Assembly (NCBI RefSeq): GCF_002006995.1
Contig: NZ_MRUL01000023.1
Location: 1-64,000 of the forward strand
Length of the DNA: 64,000 nucleotides
Direction of reading: 5' to 3'
DNA from: Izhakiella australiensis
GTDB lineage: Bacteria; Pseudomonadota; Gammaproteobacteria; Enterobacterales; Enterobacteriaceae
Shown here one piece after another: positions 49,580 to 58,284 of the stretch; the first letter of the stretch is position 1, and each line of letters opens with the position of its first letter. The notes beneath the pieces are model-generated. The model ran no database searches, was not told where the DNA came from, and was given only the letters and a program-made list of their open reading frames with translations. A program made the translations under genes and the position numbers.

Positions 49580-49610
49580 AACTTGAATGCAAGCTTCTTG
49601 TATGCAAGTT
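49580..49610. promoter_or_regulatory. Operator-like inverted repeat upstream of the sugar-acid MFS gene
   Basis: AACTTGAATGCAAG and CTTGTATGCAAGTT form a dyad of 14-base arms with two mismatches around a 3-base centre. Each arm contains a CTTGNATGCAAG-type unit. It stands 40 bases before the MFS start, where a local FCD regulator would be expected to bind. Confidence 0.65.
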
Positions 49611-49982
49611 GACTATCATCGCATCACCAGGCTGCGTCAATCTGCGCTTTTACAAAATGAGAGCCAGATTCACTTTTAACCGTTGGTCTGGTGCCTTGTT
49701 ATCATCGCCATCAGAAAATTTCGTCAAATATAATCATTAAAAACAATAAGATAATGACATTCCCTCGAGAAAGGGCGCAGAGATTGTCAGACGAGGTGCT
49801 CTGGCACGCGGGCGTTATTCTGTGATAGCGATCAAAAAGTATAATGATATACCTTTATATTTTTATCGCGCGTTCTATAGTTTGCAGGTACCGGGATTTC
49901 AGGGAAACTCGCCGACTTGTATCAGGGTCAGATTGTTAAAAGCGGCAATACCAAAATGATTCCACTTATAAAAGGTATGCGC
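49611..49982. other. Intergenic region before the GPH transporter operon
   Basis: About 370 AT-rich bases without a gene. It holds GTATAATGATATAC (49839-49852), an inverted repeat of the GntR type, about 130 bases before the GPH start. It may serve as operator of the downstream GntR gene product. Confidence 0.4.
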
Positions 49983-51314
49983 ATGAAATTATCAGCTATC
50001 GAAAAAATAGGCTTCGGTGCGGGTGATATGGCAGTGAATATAATTATAATTGCCATGCAGCTTATCCTCGCCTGGTTCTATACGGATATTTATGGTTTAC
50101 ATGCATCTGATGTCGGCATTTTATTTGTCGTCGTCCGCACGCTCGATGCGATCATCGATCCGCTAATGGGGATTTATACCGAGAAGGTGAATACCCGCTG
50201 GGGACGCTATCGTCCATGGTTATTATGGTTTGCTATTCCCTTCGGTTTTGCCGTTTATTTGATGTTTATTACGCCCGATACGACTTATCTGCTTAAGCTT
50301 GGCTGGGCCTATTTCACCTATATTCTTATGACGGTGATTTATACCGCAATTACCATCCCCTATATTTCACTTATCGGCGTGATTACCGACGATCCGCAGG
50401 AGCGTCTGAGTGCCAACGGCTACCGCTTTGTGATGACCAAAATCGCGGCGTTCCTGGTAACCATCGTGGTGCCGATGATGGCGGTATGGCTGGGTAATGG
50501 CAATAAAGCCTGGGGCTATCAGCTGTCGATGGGGGTGATGGGCGCAATGGGCGCGCTGCTGTTTATTTTCTGTTTTTTCACTACCCGTGAACGCAGCAGG
50601 CCGGAGCTTTCTACCTTACGTTTGCGCGAGCAATTTAAGCTATTGATGCGTAACGATCAGTGGTTGCTACTGGGGATAACGATTATGCTACTGATGTGTG
50701 GCTATGTTATTCGCGGTTCTGTATCAGCCTATTATGCTAAGTATTATCTTAACGGTGGTGATGCGCTGATTTCACCCTTTCTTACCACCGGCGTCGTCGC
50801 CTCTATTCTGGCGATGATCTCAACAACCTTCATTACGCGCTATTTCGATAAGATAAAACTATTTCGCTACAGCCAGCTGATTACCTTTGTATTAAGTATC
50901 CTGATGTACTTTATGGTTGGTCAGGATAACGTCTGGATGGCGTTTATATTCTATTTCCTGATTAATTACTTTTGCGATATGCAGATGCCGATATTCTGGT
51001 CCTCGATCGCTGAAGCCGTTGATTATGGCGAAAATAAAACCGGCAAGCGCGTTTCGGGCCTGGCCTTTGGCGGCATCTTATTTTTCCAGAAATTCGGCAT
51101 GGGCATTGCCGGCGGGCTGTTAGGTTTCCTGCTGAGTCGCTTTGGCTATCAGCCGGACGTGCAGCAAACGGCAACGGCGTTAAGTGGTATTGCGCTGATG
51201 ATGACCATCATCCCGGCGCTGTTCCACCTGATTATCGGCCTGCTGATGAAACGCTACGTGATTAACAACCACTATTATGCGCAGCTCAGGGCCGCATTGG
51301 TACAGAGAGGTTGA
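49983..51314 (+). CDS. GPH-family (glycoside-pentoside-hexuronide) cation symporter
   Basis: A 443-residue, 12-helix inner-membrane transporter. GFGAGDMAVNIIIIAM at the start and RTLDAIIDPLMGIYTEKVNTRWGRYRPW in the loop between helices 2 and 3 are diagnostic for the GPH family (MelB, YicJ, YihO). It takes up a glycoside or nucleoside-like sugar. The frame is open from 49917, but the ATG at 49983 has an AAAGGT site and matches the family start. The next gene begins two bases after its stop. Confidence 0.91.
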   Translation: MKLSAIEKIGFGAGDMAVNIIIIAMQLILAWFYTDIYGLHASDVGILFVVVRTLDAIIDPLMGIYTEKVNTRWGRYRPWLLWFAIPFGFAVYLMFITPDTTYLLKLGWAYFTYILMTVIYTAITIPYISLIGVITDDPQERLSANGYRFVMTKIAAFLVTIVVPMMAVWLGNGNKAWGYQLSMGVMGAMGALLFIFCFFTTRERSRPELSTLRLREQFKLLMRNDQWLLLGITIMLLMCGYVIRGSVSAYYAKYYLNGGDALISPFLTTGVVASILAMISTTFITRYFDKIKLFRYSQLITFVLSILMYFMVGQDNVWMAFIFYFLINYFCDMQMPIFWSSIAEAVDYGENKTGKRVSGLAFGGILFFQKFGMGIAGGLLGFLLSRFGYQPDVQQTATALSGIALMMTIIPALFHLIIGLLMKRYVINNHYYAQLRAALVQRG

Positions 51315-51315
51315 G

Positions 51316-52284
51316 ATGAACGGCAACAAAATATGGGTGATAGGCGATGCCTCCGTCGACCTGGTACCGGATGAGGCGGGTCGTTACCTGAAATGTCCGG
51401 GCGGCGCCTCGGCGAACGTTGCCGTCAGTCTGGCGCGGCTTGATGCCCGCTGCGCGTTTATCGGCCGGCTGGGATTGGATCCCGTTGGCCACTTTCTGGC
51501 GCAGATTCTGCGGCGCGAAGGGGTGGATATTGCGCAGCTTAAACTCGATCCGCAGCTGAAAACGGCGGTGCTGATGGTCGAACTGGCGGACGATGGTGAA
51601 CGCACGTTCAGTTACCTGGTGACGCCCGGCGCAGACAGCTTTGTTTGTTGCGATGATTTACCGGCTTTCAGCGCCGGCGAATGGTTTTACTTCAATTCAA
51701 TTGGCCTGACGCGCGAGCCTTCACGTACTGCCTGCCTGACCGGTGCCGGGCGTATTCGCAGCGCCGGCGGCTTTGTGCTCTTCGACGTTAACCTGCGCGA
51801 GGCGATGTGGCCGGACAGGTCCGAAATAAAGCCGCAGATCGAGCAGGCAATCGCGCTGGCAGATATCTGCAAAATCTCCGCCGATGAGCTTTGTCAGCTG
51901 ACGGCAACCTCTGACTGGCGCGATGCCCGCAGCTATGTGCGCGATCTGGGCTGTCCGGTTAGCGTTATCTCACTGGGCGCGCAGGGCGCTTATCTGATTA
52001 ATCAGGGCGTTGAACAGCACTTTCCTGCGGTTAGCGCCCGCGTTGTTGATACCACGGGTGCGGGCGATGCTTTCGTTGGCGGCCTGCTTAGCGAACTGGC
52101 GCGGCTGCAGGCGTGGCGGAGCAGCCCACTTGATCGGGCAATCAATAGCGCCAACTATTGCGGCGCGGCGGCGGTAACCCGCCGTGGCGCAATGACGGCG
52201 CTACCTGATGCGCAAGCGCTGGCCGCTTTTCATGCAGCGCAGACCGCCGCGTCTGGCGCTGAAACCATAACAGGGAGACACTAA
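51316..52284 (+). CDS. PfkB-family sugar kinase (YegV/fructokinase-like)
   Basis: A 322-residue ribokinase-fold enzyme. The first PfkB signature lies in GGASANVAVSLARL (about residues 28-41). The second contains the catalytic aspartate in DTTGAGDAFVGGLL. Substrate could be a fructose, ribose or nucleoside-like sugar. The ATG at 51316 (site AGAGAGG) is preferred over an earlier frame start at 51277 inside the transporter gene. The next gene follows with no gap. In E. coli the related kinase YegV is likewise linked to an ADP-ribosylglycohydrolase-like protein and a GntR regulator. Confidence 0.9.
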   Translation: MNGNKIWVIGDASVDLVPDEAGRYLKCPGGASANVAVSLARLDARCAFIGRLGLDPVGHFLAQILRREGVDIAQLKLDPQLKTAVLMVELADDGERTFSYLVTPGADSFVCCDDLPAFSAGEWFYFNSIGLTREPSRTACLTGAGRIRSAGGFVLFDVNLREAMWPDRSEIKPQIEQAIALADICKISADELCQLTATSDWRDARSYVRDLGCPVSVISLGAQGAYLINQGVEQHFPAVSARVVDTTGAGDAFVGGLLSELARLQAWRSSPLDRAINSANYCGAAAVTRRGAMTALPDAQALAAFHAAQTAASGAETITGRH

Positions 52285-53322
52285 ATGACTCATTACGATA
52301 AAACTCTGGGCTGTTTGATTGGCGCCGCCGCAGGCGACGCAATGGGCGCGGCGACGGAAGTGCGTACCCAGCGGCAAATTCAGGCGCTGTTTGGTGGCTG
52401 GGTGACCACGTTTCAAAAGCCGCCCGCGGACACGTTTGGCCGCTGCAACGAGGCGGGGATGTGTACCGATGATTTCATCCAGGCCAGATACATCATGGAG
52501 GCGATGCTGGCTCACGGCGGGCAGGCGACGCCTGCGGCAATGAAGCAGGCCTTTCAGCGCTGGCTGGAGTATCCGTTTTATGCCAACTTTACCGGCCCGA
52601 CAACGCGGGCGGCGATGAAAGCCATTTTTAATGATACCCGAGAGTCGCTGCAAGGTGAGCTGGAGGGCGACAAGCAGTCGGTGCAGATTATTAACGGCGG
52701 CAACGCCGCGGCAACTAACGGCTCAGCAATGAAAATATGGCCGGCAGCGTTGCTCCATCCCGATAACCTCGACGACGCAATCCAGTGCGCGCTGGATATT
52801 GCCCGCTTTACCCATAATAATTTACTGGCCATGTCGGGCTCGGCGGCGGTGGCTGCCGCAGTCAGCGAAGCTTTCAGTCAATCCGCCAGCACCGAGTCGA
52901 TTATTGCTGCGGGGATTTACGGCGCGGATAAAGGCCTCGCGCTGGCCGACGCCCAGGGCGCGCAAGAAATTGCCGGTCCATCGGTCGGGCGGCGCATTGA
53001 GCTGGCTGTTGCAATCGGTAAGCGCCATCGCAGTTGGCAAACGGCGATAGTTGAATTAAGCGACCTGATCGGGACGGGGCTGCACGTCAGCGAAGCGGTT
53101 CCCGCCGCCTTTGGTTTGTTTGCCTGCTGCGCTGACAGCCCGGTTGATGCTATTATTTCTGCCGTTAATATCGGTAATGACACCGATACCATTGCGGCAA
53201 TGGCGGGCGCTATTGCGGGCGCCAGGCACGGCGCGGCGGCGTTCCCGGCGGATTATCTCGCCACGCTGAACCGCATGAATAATTTCTCGCTGGAAGCGCT
53301 GGCGAGTCAGATAGTGACGTGA
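52285..53322 (+). CDS. ADP-ribosylglycohydrolase family protein (YegU-like)
   Basis: A 345-residue DraG/ARH-fold hydrolase with a two-metal site. The first metal loop is AAAGDAMGA at about residues 14-22. The TDD motif lies in MCTDDFIQ, and the second aspartate cluster is GNDTDTIAAMAGAI near the C-terminus. All metal-binding aspartates are present, so it should be an active N- or O-glycosidase. Within a sugar uptake operon it more likely cleaves an imported glycoside or nucleoside than removes ADP-ribose from protein. Start codon abuts the kinase stop. Confidence 0.9.
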   Translation: MTHYDKTLGCLIGAAAGDAMGAATEVRTQRQIQALFGGWVTTFQKPPADTFGRCNEAGMCTDDFIQARYIMEAMLAHGGQATPAAMKQAFQRWLEYPFYANFTGPTTRAAMKAIFNDTRESLQGELEGDKQSVQIINGGNAAATNGSAMKIWPAALLHPDNLDDAIQCALDIARFTHNNLLAMSGSAAVAAAVSEAFSQSASTESIIAAGIYGADKGLALADAQGAQEIAGPSVGRRIELAVAIGKRHRSWQTAIVELSDLIGTGLHVSEAVPAAFGLFACCADSPVDAIISAVNIGNDTDTIAAMAGAIAGARHGAAAFPADYLATLNRMNNFSLEALASQIVT

Positions 53323-53330
53323 GCCGGGCG

Positions 53331-53357
53331 GCGGCGGGAGTCGCTTTCCCGCCGTCG
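53331..53357 (+). terminator. Hairpin between the glycohydrolase and GntR genes
   Basis: CGGCGGGA pairs with TCCCGCCG, then a T-rich run with interspersed G. It suggests partial termination or RNA processing before the regulator. It also argues against translation starting at the GTG that overlaps the previous stop. Confidence 0.5.
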
Positions 53358-53378
53358 GTTTGTTTGAGAGGTGCAACG

Positions 53379-54113
53379 TTGGTAGTCGACAAGGCGAGCT
53401 ATACGCCGCTCTACAGGCAGCTTTATATGCTTATTTGCCAAAAGATTCTGAACGGCAGCTGGCGCGTTGGCGATCGTCTTCCGACGCAAAAGCAGATTGC
53501 CCATGAGTTTGACGTTTCATTAATTGTGGTCAAACAGGCCTGGAATGAGCTGGTTGAAAGCGGCATTATCGCCTCGCAGCGCGGCACGGGTTCGGTGGTT
53601 AATGCGCTGCCGGAAGGGGTGAACTTTGGCCATACTTTTCGCGGTATTACCTCCGATCTCAGCCATTCGCAAATTCAGGTAGAAAACCACATTCTGGAAA
53701 TTACCGCGCGCGGCGCGCGCGATGCGCTGCTCGACGGATTAAATCTGCCGGCAAAAAACAAATATCTGTTTATTTCCCGCGTGCGCAGCGCCAAGGGCAA
53801 GCCGTTCAACCATGAAAAAATCTACATCAACCTTTCCTGCTTTCCCGGACTGACGCTGCAAGAGCAGGATCTGGAAAATAAATCCCTTTATGAGCTGCTA
53901 AGAACCCGCTATCAGGTGGCGATAGGCTCGGCGGTTGAGAAGATCGATGCCATTTTGCCGTCCCCGGAGCTGTGCGATCTGCTGCACATCTCTGCTGCCA
54001 CGCCGCTGCTGTCGGTTGCCAGGCAGACCTTCCTTAGCGACGGGCGTGAACCGTTTGAATACTGCCGTTACTGCGTGCTGTCGGACTACTTTGGCGAAAT
54101 TCGCTATCAGTAA
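53379..54113 (+). CDS. GntR/HutC-family regulator (YegW-like)
   Basis: A 244-residue regulator with winged helix (about 10-75; LPTQKQIAHEFDVSLIVVKQAWNELVESGIIASQRGTG) and a UTRA ligand domain. Start choice is not obvious. A GTG at 53319 overlaps the glycohydrolase stop, but would add 20 residues across a hairpin. A TTG at 53379 has a perfectly placed GAGAGG site and gives the usual family N-terminus, so it was chosen. It probably represses the GPH-PfkB-glycohydrolase operon that it ends. Confidence 0.85.
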   Translation: MVVDKASYTPLYRQLYMLICQKILNGSWRVGDRLPTQKQIAHEFDVSLIVVKQAWNELVESGIIASQRGTGSVVNALPEGVNFGHTFRGITSDLSHSQIQVENHILEITARGARDALLDGLNLPAKNKYLFISRVRSAKGKPFNHEKIYINLSCFPGLTLQEQDLENKSLYELLRTRYQVAIGSAVEKIDAILPSPELCDLLHISAATPLLSVARQTFLSDGREPFEYCRYCVLSDYFGEIRYQ

Positions 54114-54300
54114 TCCGCGCGCCATTGCGCCGATCGCCGGTCCGGCCGATTAGCTGCGCTGCGTTATTTAGCGGTTGAAATTTCAATTATTAATAAGCAA
54201 ATGATATCGTTGGCGTTTTAAACACGGCTATCTTGCTAACTTATCGGCGATGTGGTGTCATACCTGAACTTGTATTTATTGCTAAAAGGTCGGGAACGCT

Positions 54301-54945
54301 GTGGCAAGAAAAATAACACACCCAGCTTTAATACCCTATATTCCTATTGTTGACTTTCTGGGGGCGCTGCTGGGTGCAGATTCAGAGGTGGTACTACATG
54401 ATATTGCCGACCTCAATCATTCTATCGTGGCGATTGCGAACGCGAATATTAGCGGCAGAAAAGTCGGCGGTCCGGCCACGGATTTAGTGCTGCGGATTAT
54501 GCAGAACCCGGAATATCAAAAAATGCCCTGGCTGTGTAATTATCACACCCTCTCCCGCCAGGGAAGAGCGCAAAAGTCTTCAACCTTTTTTATCCGCGAT
54601 GAAAAGAACAATATTGCCGGCCTGCTTTGTATCAATATTGATAATGAACTGCTTATTCAGGCAAGGGATTTGTTACAGACGTTAACCGAAACGCAGCCGC
54701 TGATGGAGAACCTTAATCTTTCCGAGCGGTTTGTTGCCAGCAGCGATGAACTGTCGCTGGAGGTGATTAAAGATCATCTGCCGCAATCGCCTGAGCGCAT
54801 GACGTATCAGGAAAAGCTGGCGGTGGTTGCCAGGCTGAATGATACCGGCCTTTTCCGTCTGAAGGGGGCTGTGCCGAAAGCCGCCGAGGCGCTGGCATGC
54901 GCAGAATCCACCATCTATCGTTATCTGAGTCAGTTAAAGCCATAA
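54301..54945 (+). CDS. PAS/HTH regulator of the YheO/DauR family
   Basis: A 214-residue regulator with an N-terminal YheO-like PAS domain (about 10-125; GADSEVVLHDIADLNHSIVAIAN) and a C-terminal DauR-like helix-turn-helix (about 150-212; AAEALACAESTIYRYLSQL). DauR represses D-arginine catabolism in Pseudomonas. Here the gene is divided only by a bidirectional terminator from a leftward RidA/PLP enzyme/amino acid ABC transporter operon. That context suggests sensing of an amino acid derivative. Start is GTG with a GGGAACG site. Confidence 0.88.
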   Translation: MARKITHPALIPYIPIVDFLGALLGADSEVVLHDIADLNHSIVAIANANISGRKVGGPATDLVLRIMQNPEYQKMPWLCNYHTLSRQGRAQKSSTFFIRDEKNNIAGLLCINIDNELLIQARDLLQTLTETQPLMENLNLSERFVASSDELSLEVIKDHLPQSPERMTYQEKLAVVARLNDTGLFRLKGAVPKAAEALACAESTIYRYLSQLKP

Positions 54946-54946
54946 T

Positions 54947-54980
54947 AAAAAACCGATGTCCTGATGACATCGGTTTTTTA
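54947..54980. terminator. Bidirectional terminator
   Basis: ACCGATGTC / GACATCGGT with a five-base loop, flanked by an A-run on the left and a T-run on the right, so it works for the PAS/HTH regulator (+) and the ridA operon (-). Confidence 0.93.
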
Positions 54981-55074
54981 ACCAATCAACAGACAAACCC
55001 GTAGTATAAAGTTCAGGTTTTTTATTATTAAATAATAGTTATAAGTTTAATTTCCCTGGCGTGGCTAAAAGTTG

Positions 55075-55458
55075 CTACCTCGCAGCAATACACTCAATTT
55101 CAATTAAGGCTTGTTTCGGTAACGCGGCGACCTGGACCAGACTTCGCGCAGGCGAAATATCTGAACCAAAGGTTTCAGCATATATGGCATTTACCTTTTC
55201 AAAGTCATTAATGTTTTGTAAAAAAACCGTTGTTTTAATTACGTTGCGCGCGGTTAATTTTTGCGACTTCAATATGGCCAGACAATTCTTTATAGACTGG
55301 CGGGTTTGCGATTCAATATCCTGAGCCACGATGCTCCCCTGCTGGGGATCAATTGGCAGCTGGCCCGAAACAAAGATTAGCCCGTTAATTTCAATTCCCT
55401 GTGAATAGGGTCCGATTGCCGCCGGTGCTTCCGGGGTACTGATTTTTTCTGCTGTCAC
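55075..55458 (-). CDS. RidA-family enamine/imine deaminase
   Basis: A 127-residue YjgF/RidA protein. The family motifs APAAIGPYSQGIEINGLIFVSGQLPIDP-type start and the C-terminal ARSLVQVAALPKQALIEIE, containing the substrate-binding Arg, are present. RidA proteins hydrolyse reactive enamines released by PLP enzymes. GTG start overlapping the stop of the upstream PLP gene (GTGA), so the pair is translationally coupled. It is probably a dedicated RidA for that enzyme, distinct from the housekeeping copy. Confidence 0.92.
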   Translation of the reverse strand: MTAEKISTPEAPAAIGPYSQGIEINGLIFVSGQLPIDPQQGSIVAQDIESQTRQSIKNCLAILKSQKLTARNVIKTTVFLQNINDFEKVNAIYAETFGSDISPARSLVQVAALPKQALIEIECIAAR

Positions 55459-56570
55459 ATCCGTTCTCCTAAAAGTGCCGCCAGTTGCGACAGTGATTCC
55501 GCCCGCGTGGTGGCATGAATTGAAACTCTGATACGCCCGCCCTGATGCAAGGTAACCGTAAAACCATGCTGGCTAAGCCGGGCCTGCAGGGCGGCGGTAT
55601 CATAGCCGGCACCATCGACCACCACGATGCCAGCATGTTTGCCGGGCCTGACGTCAGAGAGCAGGTTTAAATTGTGCTCTTGCGCGTCGCGAACAAAGCC
55701 GGCAACTTTTTGCTGAATCCGCTGCTCAATATTCGCGACGCCGGCCTGTTCTACCAGCGCGAGGCCGGCAGCGAAGCCGCCCAGAGCAACCGGCGATAGA
55801 TTGGTAATGCCGAATGCTTCCGCTCCGGGGAGGGAGGGGTGCTCAAGGCCATCATAATCGTAGGGATCGATAACGCCCGCCCAGTTGCTGATCACAGGCG
55901 CGATCCGTTCTAATCCCCGACTGGAAAGCGCGATAAAGCCGGTGTTCCAGCCGCAGCGCAGCCATTTTTGCCCGCCAACGACCAGGGCGTCGGCCTGGGT
56001 CCAGTCCATGGTGGTAATGCCGAACCCCTGGATGCCGTCAACAATCAGCAGGCGATCGCCAATCACCTCGCGGATAGCAGACAGATCGACGCGATAGCCG
56101 GTACGGAAGTCGACGGCGCTGACTGCCACCGCCGAAACCTGCGGCGTCAGATGCGCCGCGATGAGTTGCGGCGTAACCGCCACGCCGGGCTCGCCAATTT
56201 CACGGCAGCGCAAGCGCTGCAGGGCGGCTGCCCGTCGCCACGGATAGAGGTTGGCGGGAAATTCACCTCTGCTGACCAGCAGTTCGCCGCCGCGCAGCCC
56301 TAATGCGACCTGCAACAGGCCGCCAGAGGTATTGTTTACCAGCGAGATGGCGCTCTGATCAAAGCCGCTCAGATTGGCGAGGCTTTTCAGTACCGCAGGT
56401 TTACTTTTATTCAGCTCATCCTGCGCGCCCGGCATGCCCATTGCGGCGAGGCTTTCCAGGCGATTTTTTTCTTCCATAACCCGTGATGATACCGGGCCAA
56501 AGCTGGCGAAATTCAGGTAACCCTGTGCTTCGACAAAGGTATTGAGGTAGCTATCCATATCAGTGGCCAT
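55455..56570 (-). CDS. Class V aminotransferase-fold PLP enzyme
   Basis: A 371-residue fold-type I PLP enzyme of the cysteine desulfurase/isopenicillin epimerase group. The cofactor lysine lies in [11 protein letters not shown] (about residue 205). The aspartate holding the pyridine nitrogen is in [11 protein letters not shown]. Members include amino acid lyases, racemases and aminotransferases, so the reaction is open. Linked to RidA, it probably makes a 2-aminoacrylate-like enamine by beta-elimination from an imported amino acid. The start overlaps the ABC ATPase gene by 11 bases; an alternative ATG is at 56558. Confidence 0.85.
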   Translation of the reverse strand: MATDMDSYLNTFVEAQGYLNFASFGPVSSRVMEEKNRLESLAAMGMPGAQDELNKSKPAVLKSLANLSGFDQSAISLVNNTSGGLLQVALGLRGGELLVSRGEFPANLYPWRRAAALQRLRCREIGEPGVAVTPQLIAAHLTPQVSAVAVSAVDFRTGYRVDLSAIREVIGDRLLIVDGIQGFGITTMDWTQADALVVGGQKWLRCGWNTGFIALSSRGLERIAPVISNWAGVIDPYDYDGLEHPSLPGAEAFGITNLSPVALGGFAAGLALVEQAGVANIEQRIQQKVAGFVRDAQEHNLNLLSDVRPGKHAGIVVVDGAGYDTAALQARLSQHGFTVTLHQGGRIRVSIHATTRAESLSQLAALLGERM

Positions 56571-57363
56571 TTTTCAGTACGCGCTGCAAGAACTGCTGCG
56601 TCCTCTGCTGGGTTGGTCGGGTAAAAATGGCCTCCGGCGTGCCGGTTTCCACAATGCCGCCATCCGCCATAAATACCACCTGATCGGCAACTTCACGGGC
56701 AAAGGTCATTTCGTGGGTGACGACCAGCATCGTCATGCCTTCGCGGGCAAGATCGGCCATCACGCTGAGCACTTCCCCTACCAGCTCCGGGTCGAGCGCG
56801 GAGGTTGGCTCGTCGAAAAGTACAAACAGGGGGTTCATCGCCACCGCGCGGGCGATAGCAACGCGCTGTCGCTGACCGCCGGACAGCTGACTGGGATACT
56901 GATGGGCTTTATCCGCCAGACCTACGCGCTCCAGCAACTGCATAGCGCGCTGCCTTGCCTGGGCTTTTGCAACCCGCTGAACCTGCACCGGGCCTTCGGT
57001 AATGTTGTCCAGTACGCTCAGGTGGGGGAACAGATTAAAATGCTGGAAAACCATGCCCATACGCGCACGCTGCTGAGCTATTTTGTGTTCTGGCAGCTCA
57101 TACAGGCGCTGATTTTTAAGCTGAAACCCCATTGGCTGCCCGTCTATCCAGATTTCACCGGAGTCCGGCTTTTCCAGATGATTCAGGCAGCGCAGAAAGG
57201 TCGATTTGCCGGAGCCTGACGGGCCAATAATGCAAACAACCTTGCCGGACTCTACCTCGAAATTGACGTTATCCAATACCACGTGGTCGCCATAACTTTT
57301 ACGTAAGCTTTTCACCTTTACCAGCGGAAGGTCAGAGCGGGCCGGGGAGGCGGCATGGGTCAT
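56560..57363 (-). CDS. Polar amino acid ABC transporter ATPase (GlnQ/HisP type)
   Basis: A 267-residue ATPase. Walker [10 protein letters not shown] is at about residue 47, the signature is [10 protein letters not shown] and Walker B is [12 protein letters not shown]. The [16 protein letters not shown] stretch around the Q-loop is typical of polar amino acid importers. A segment of about 25 residues ([21 protein letters not shown]) between Walker A and the Q-loop is longer than in GlnQ. Overlaps the permease gene by four bases. Confidence 0.94.
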   Translation of the reverse strand: MTHAASPARSDLPLVKVKSLRKSYGDHVVLDNVNFEVESGKVVCIIGPSGSGKSTFLRCLNHLEKPDSGEIWIDGQPMGFQLKNQRLYELPEHKIAQQRARMGMVFQHFNLFPHLSVLDNITEGPVQVQRVAKAQARQRAMQLLERVGLADKAHQYPSQLSGGQRQRVAIARAVAMNPLFVLFDEPTSALDPELVGEVLSVMADLAREGMTMLVVTHEMTFAREVADQVVFMADGGIVETGTPEAIFTRPTQQRTQQFLQRVLKNGH

Positions 57364-58283
57364 GATTGCATTCTCCGCGCAAAGGGTCTGATAACCAGAT
57401 TGCTGCCAATACGCTGTAATAATCCCGGACGGGAGCTAACATTGCCTGACTGGTCAAAGTGCCGCTCAAGGTAATACTGTCCAATACTGGCAATGCTCAC
57501 CAGCAGCATGTACCAGATGGCAGCGGCCATCAGCGTTTCCATTACCTGCAAATTACGTGAGGAGATATTATTGGCGGCGCGAATCAGCTCAACAAATCCA
57601 ATCACCGAGACGATTGAGGTGCCTTTGAGCATATTAATAAAGTCATTGCCGGTCGGCGGAATCACCACGCGCATCGCCTGCGGTAAAATGATGCGTCGCA
57701 TGCATTTCCCCGGCGTTTCACCGATAGACTGCGCCGCTTCAATCTGCCCTTTATCGACGCTTTTTAATCCTGCCCGCACAATCTCAGCCATATAGGCTGA
57801 TTCATTCAGCCCCAGACCGAGAAACGCGGCAACGAAGGCGGTCATCACGTCGTTGGTTTGTACGTTAATCAGCGTGAAGTCAATCAGCGGAATGTGCAGC
57901 GTGATATTGGGGAAGATCAGCGCCATGTTGTACCAGAGCAGCAGCTGTAGCAGCACCGGCAGCCCGCGAAAAATCCAGATGTACCCGCTGGCAAATGCGC
58001 GTAACACCCCGTTTTGCGAGATCTTCATCAGCGCGATGATAATGCCGATAACGATGCCCATCACCTGAGCTGCCAGCGCCAGCAGCAGGGTGTTTTTTAA
58101 TCCCTCCAGCATCACGTCGGAGACCAGAAACTGCGGTATATCTTTATAGGAGATATTGCCCTGCGCCAGACCGGCGAACAGGGCAAACAGCAGCAGCATC
58201 ATGATGATTGCCGTTATCCAGCGCCCCCAGTGACGCCGTCTGACCTGAGGCAGACAGGCGTCGCCGCTATAATTCTGCGACAT
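57360..58283 (-). CDS. Polar amino acid ABC transporter permease
   Basis: A 307-residue HisM/GlnP-type permease with about six helices. The EAA loop reads [30 protein letters not shown] longer frame starts at 58298, but the ATG at 58283 follows GGTGG with good spacing and lies just after the binding-protein stop. A single permease gene is present, so it probably forms a homodimer. Confidence 0.92.
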   Translation of the reverse strand: MSQNYSGDACLPQVRRRHWGRWITAIIMMLLLFALFAGLAQGNISYKDIPQFLVSDVMLEGLKNTLLLALAAQVMGIVIGIIIALMKISQNGVLRAFASGYIWIFRGLPVLLQLLLWYNMALIFPNITLHIPLIDFTLINVQTNDVMTAFVAAFLGLGLNESAYMAEIVRAGLKSVDKGQIEAAQSIGETPGKCMRRIILPQAMRVVIPPTGNDFINMLKGTSIVSVIGFVELIRAANNISSRNLQVMETLMAAAIWYMLLVSIASIGQYYLERHFDQSGNVSSRPGLLQRIGSNLVIRPFARRMQS

Positions 58284-58284
58284 C

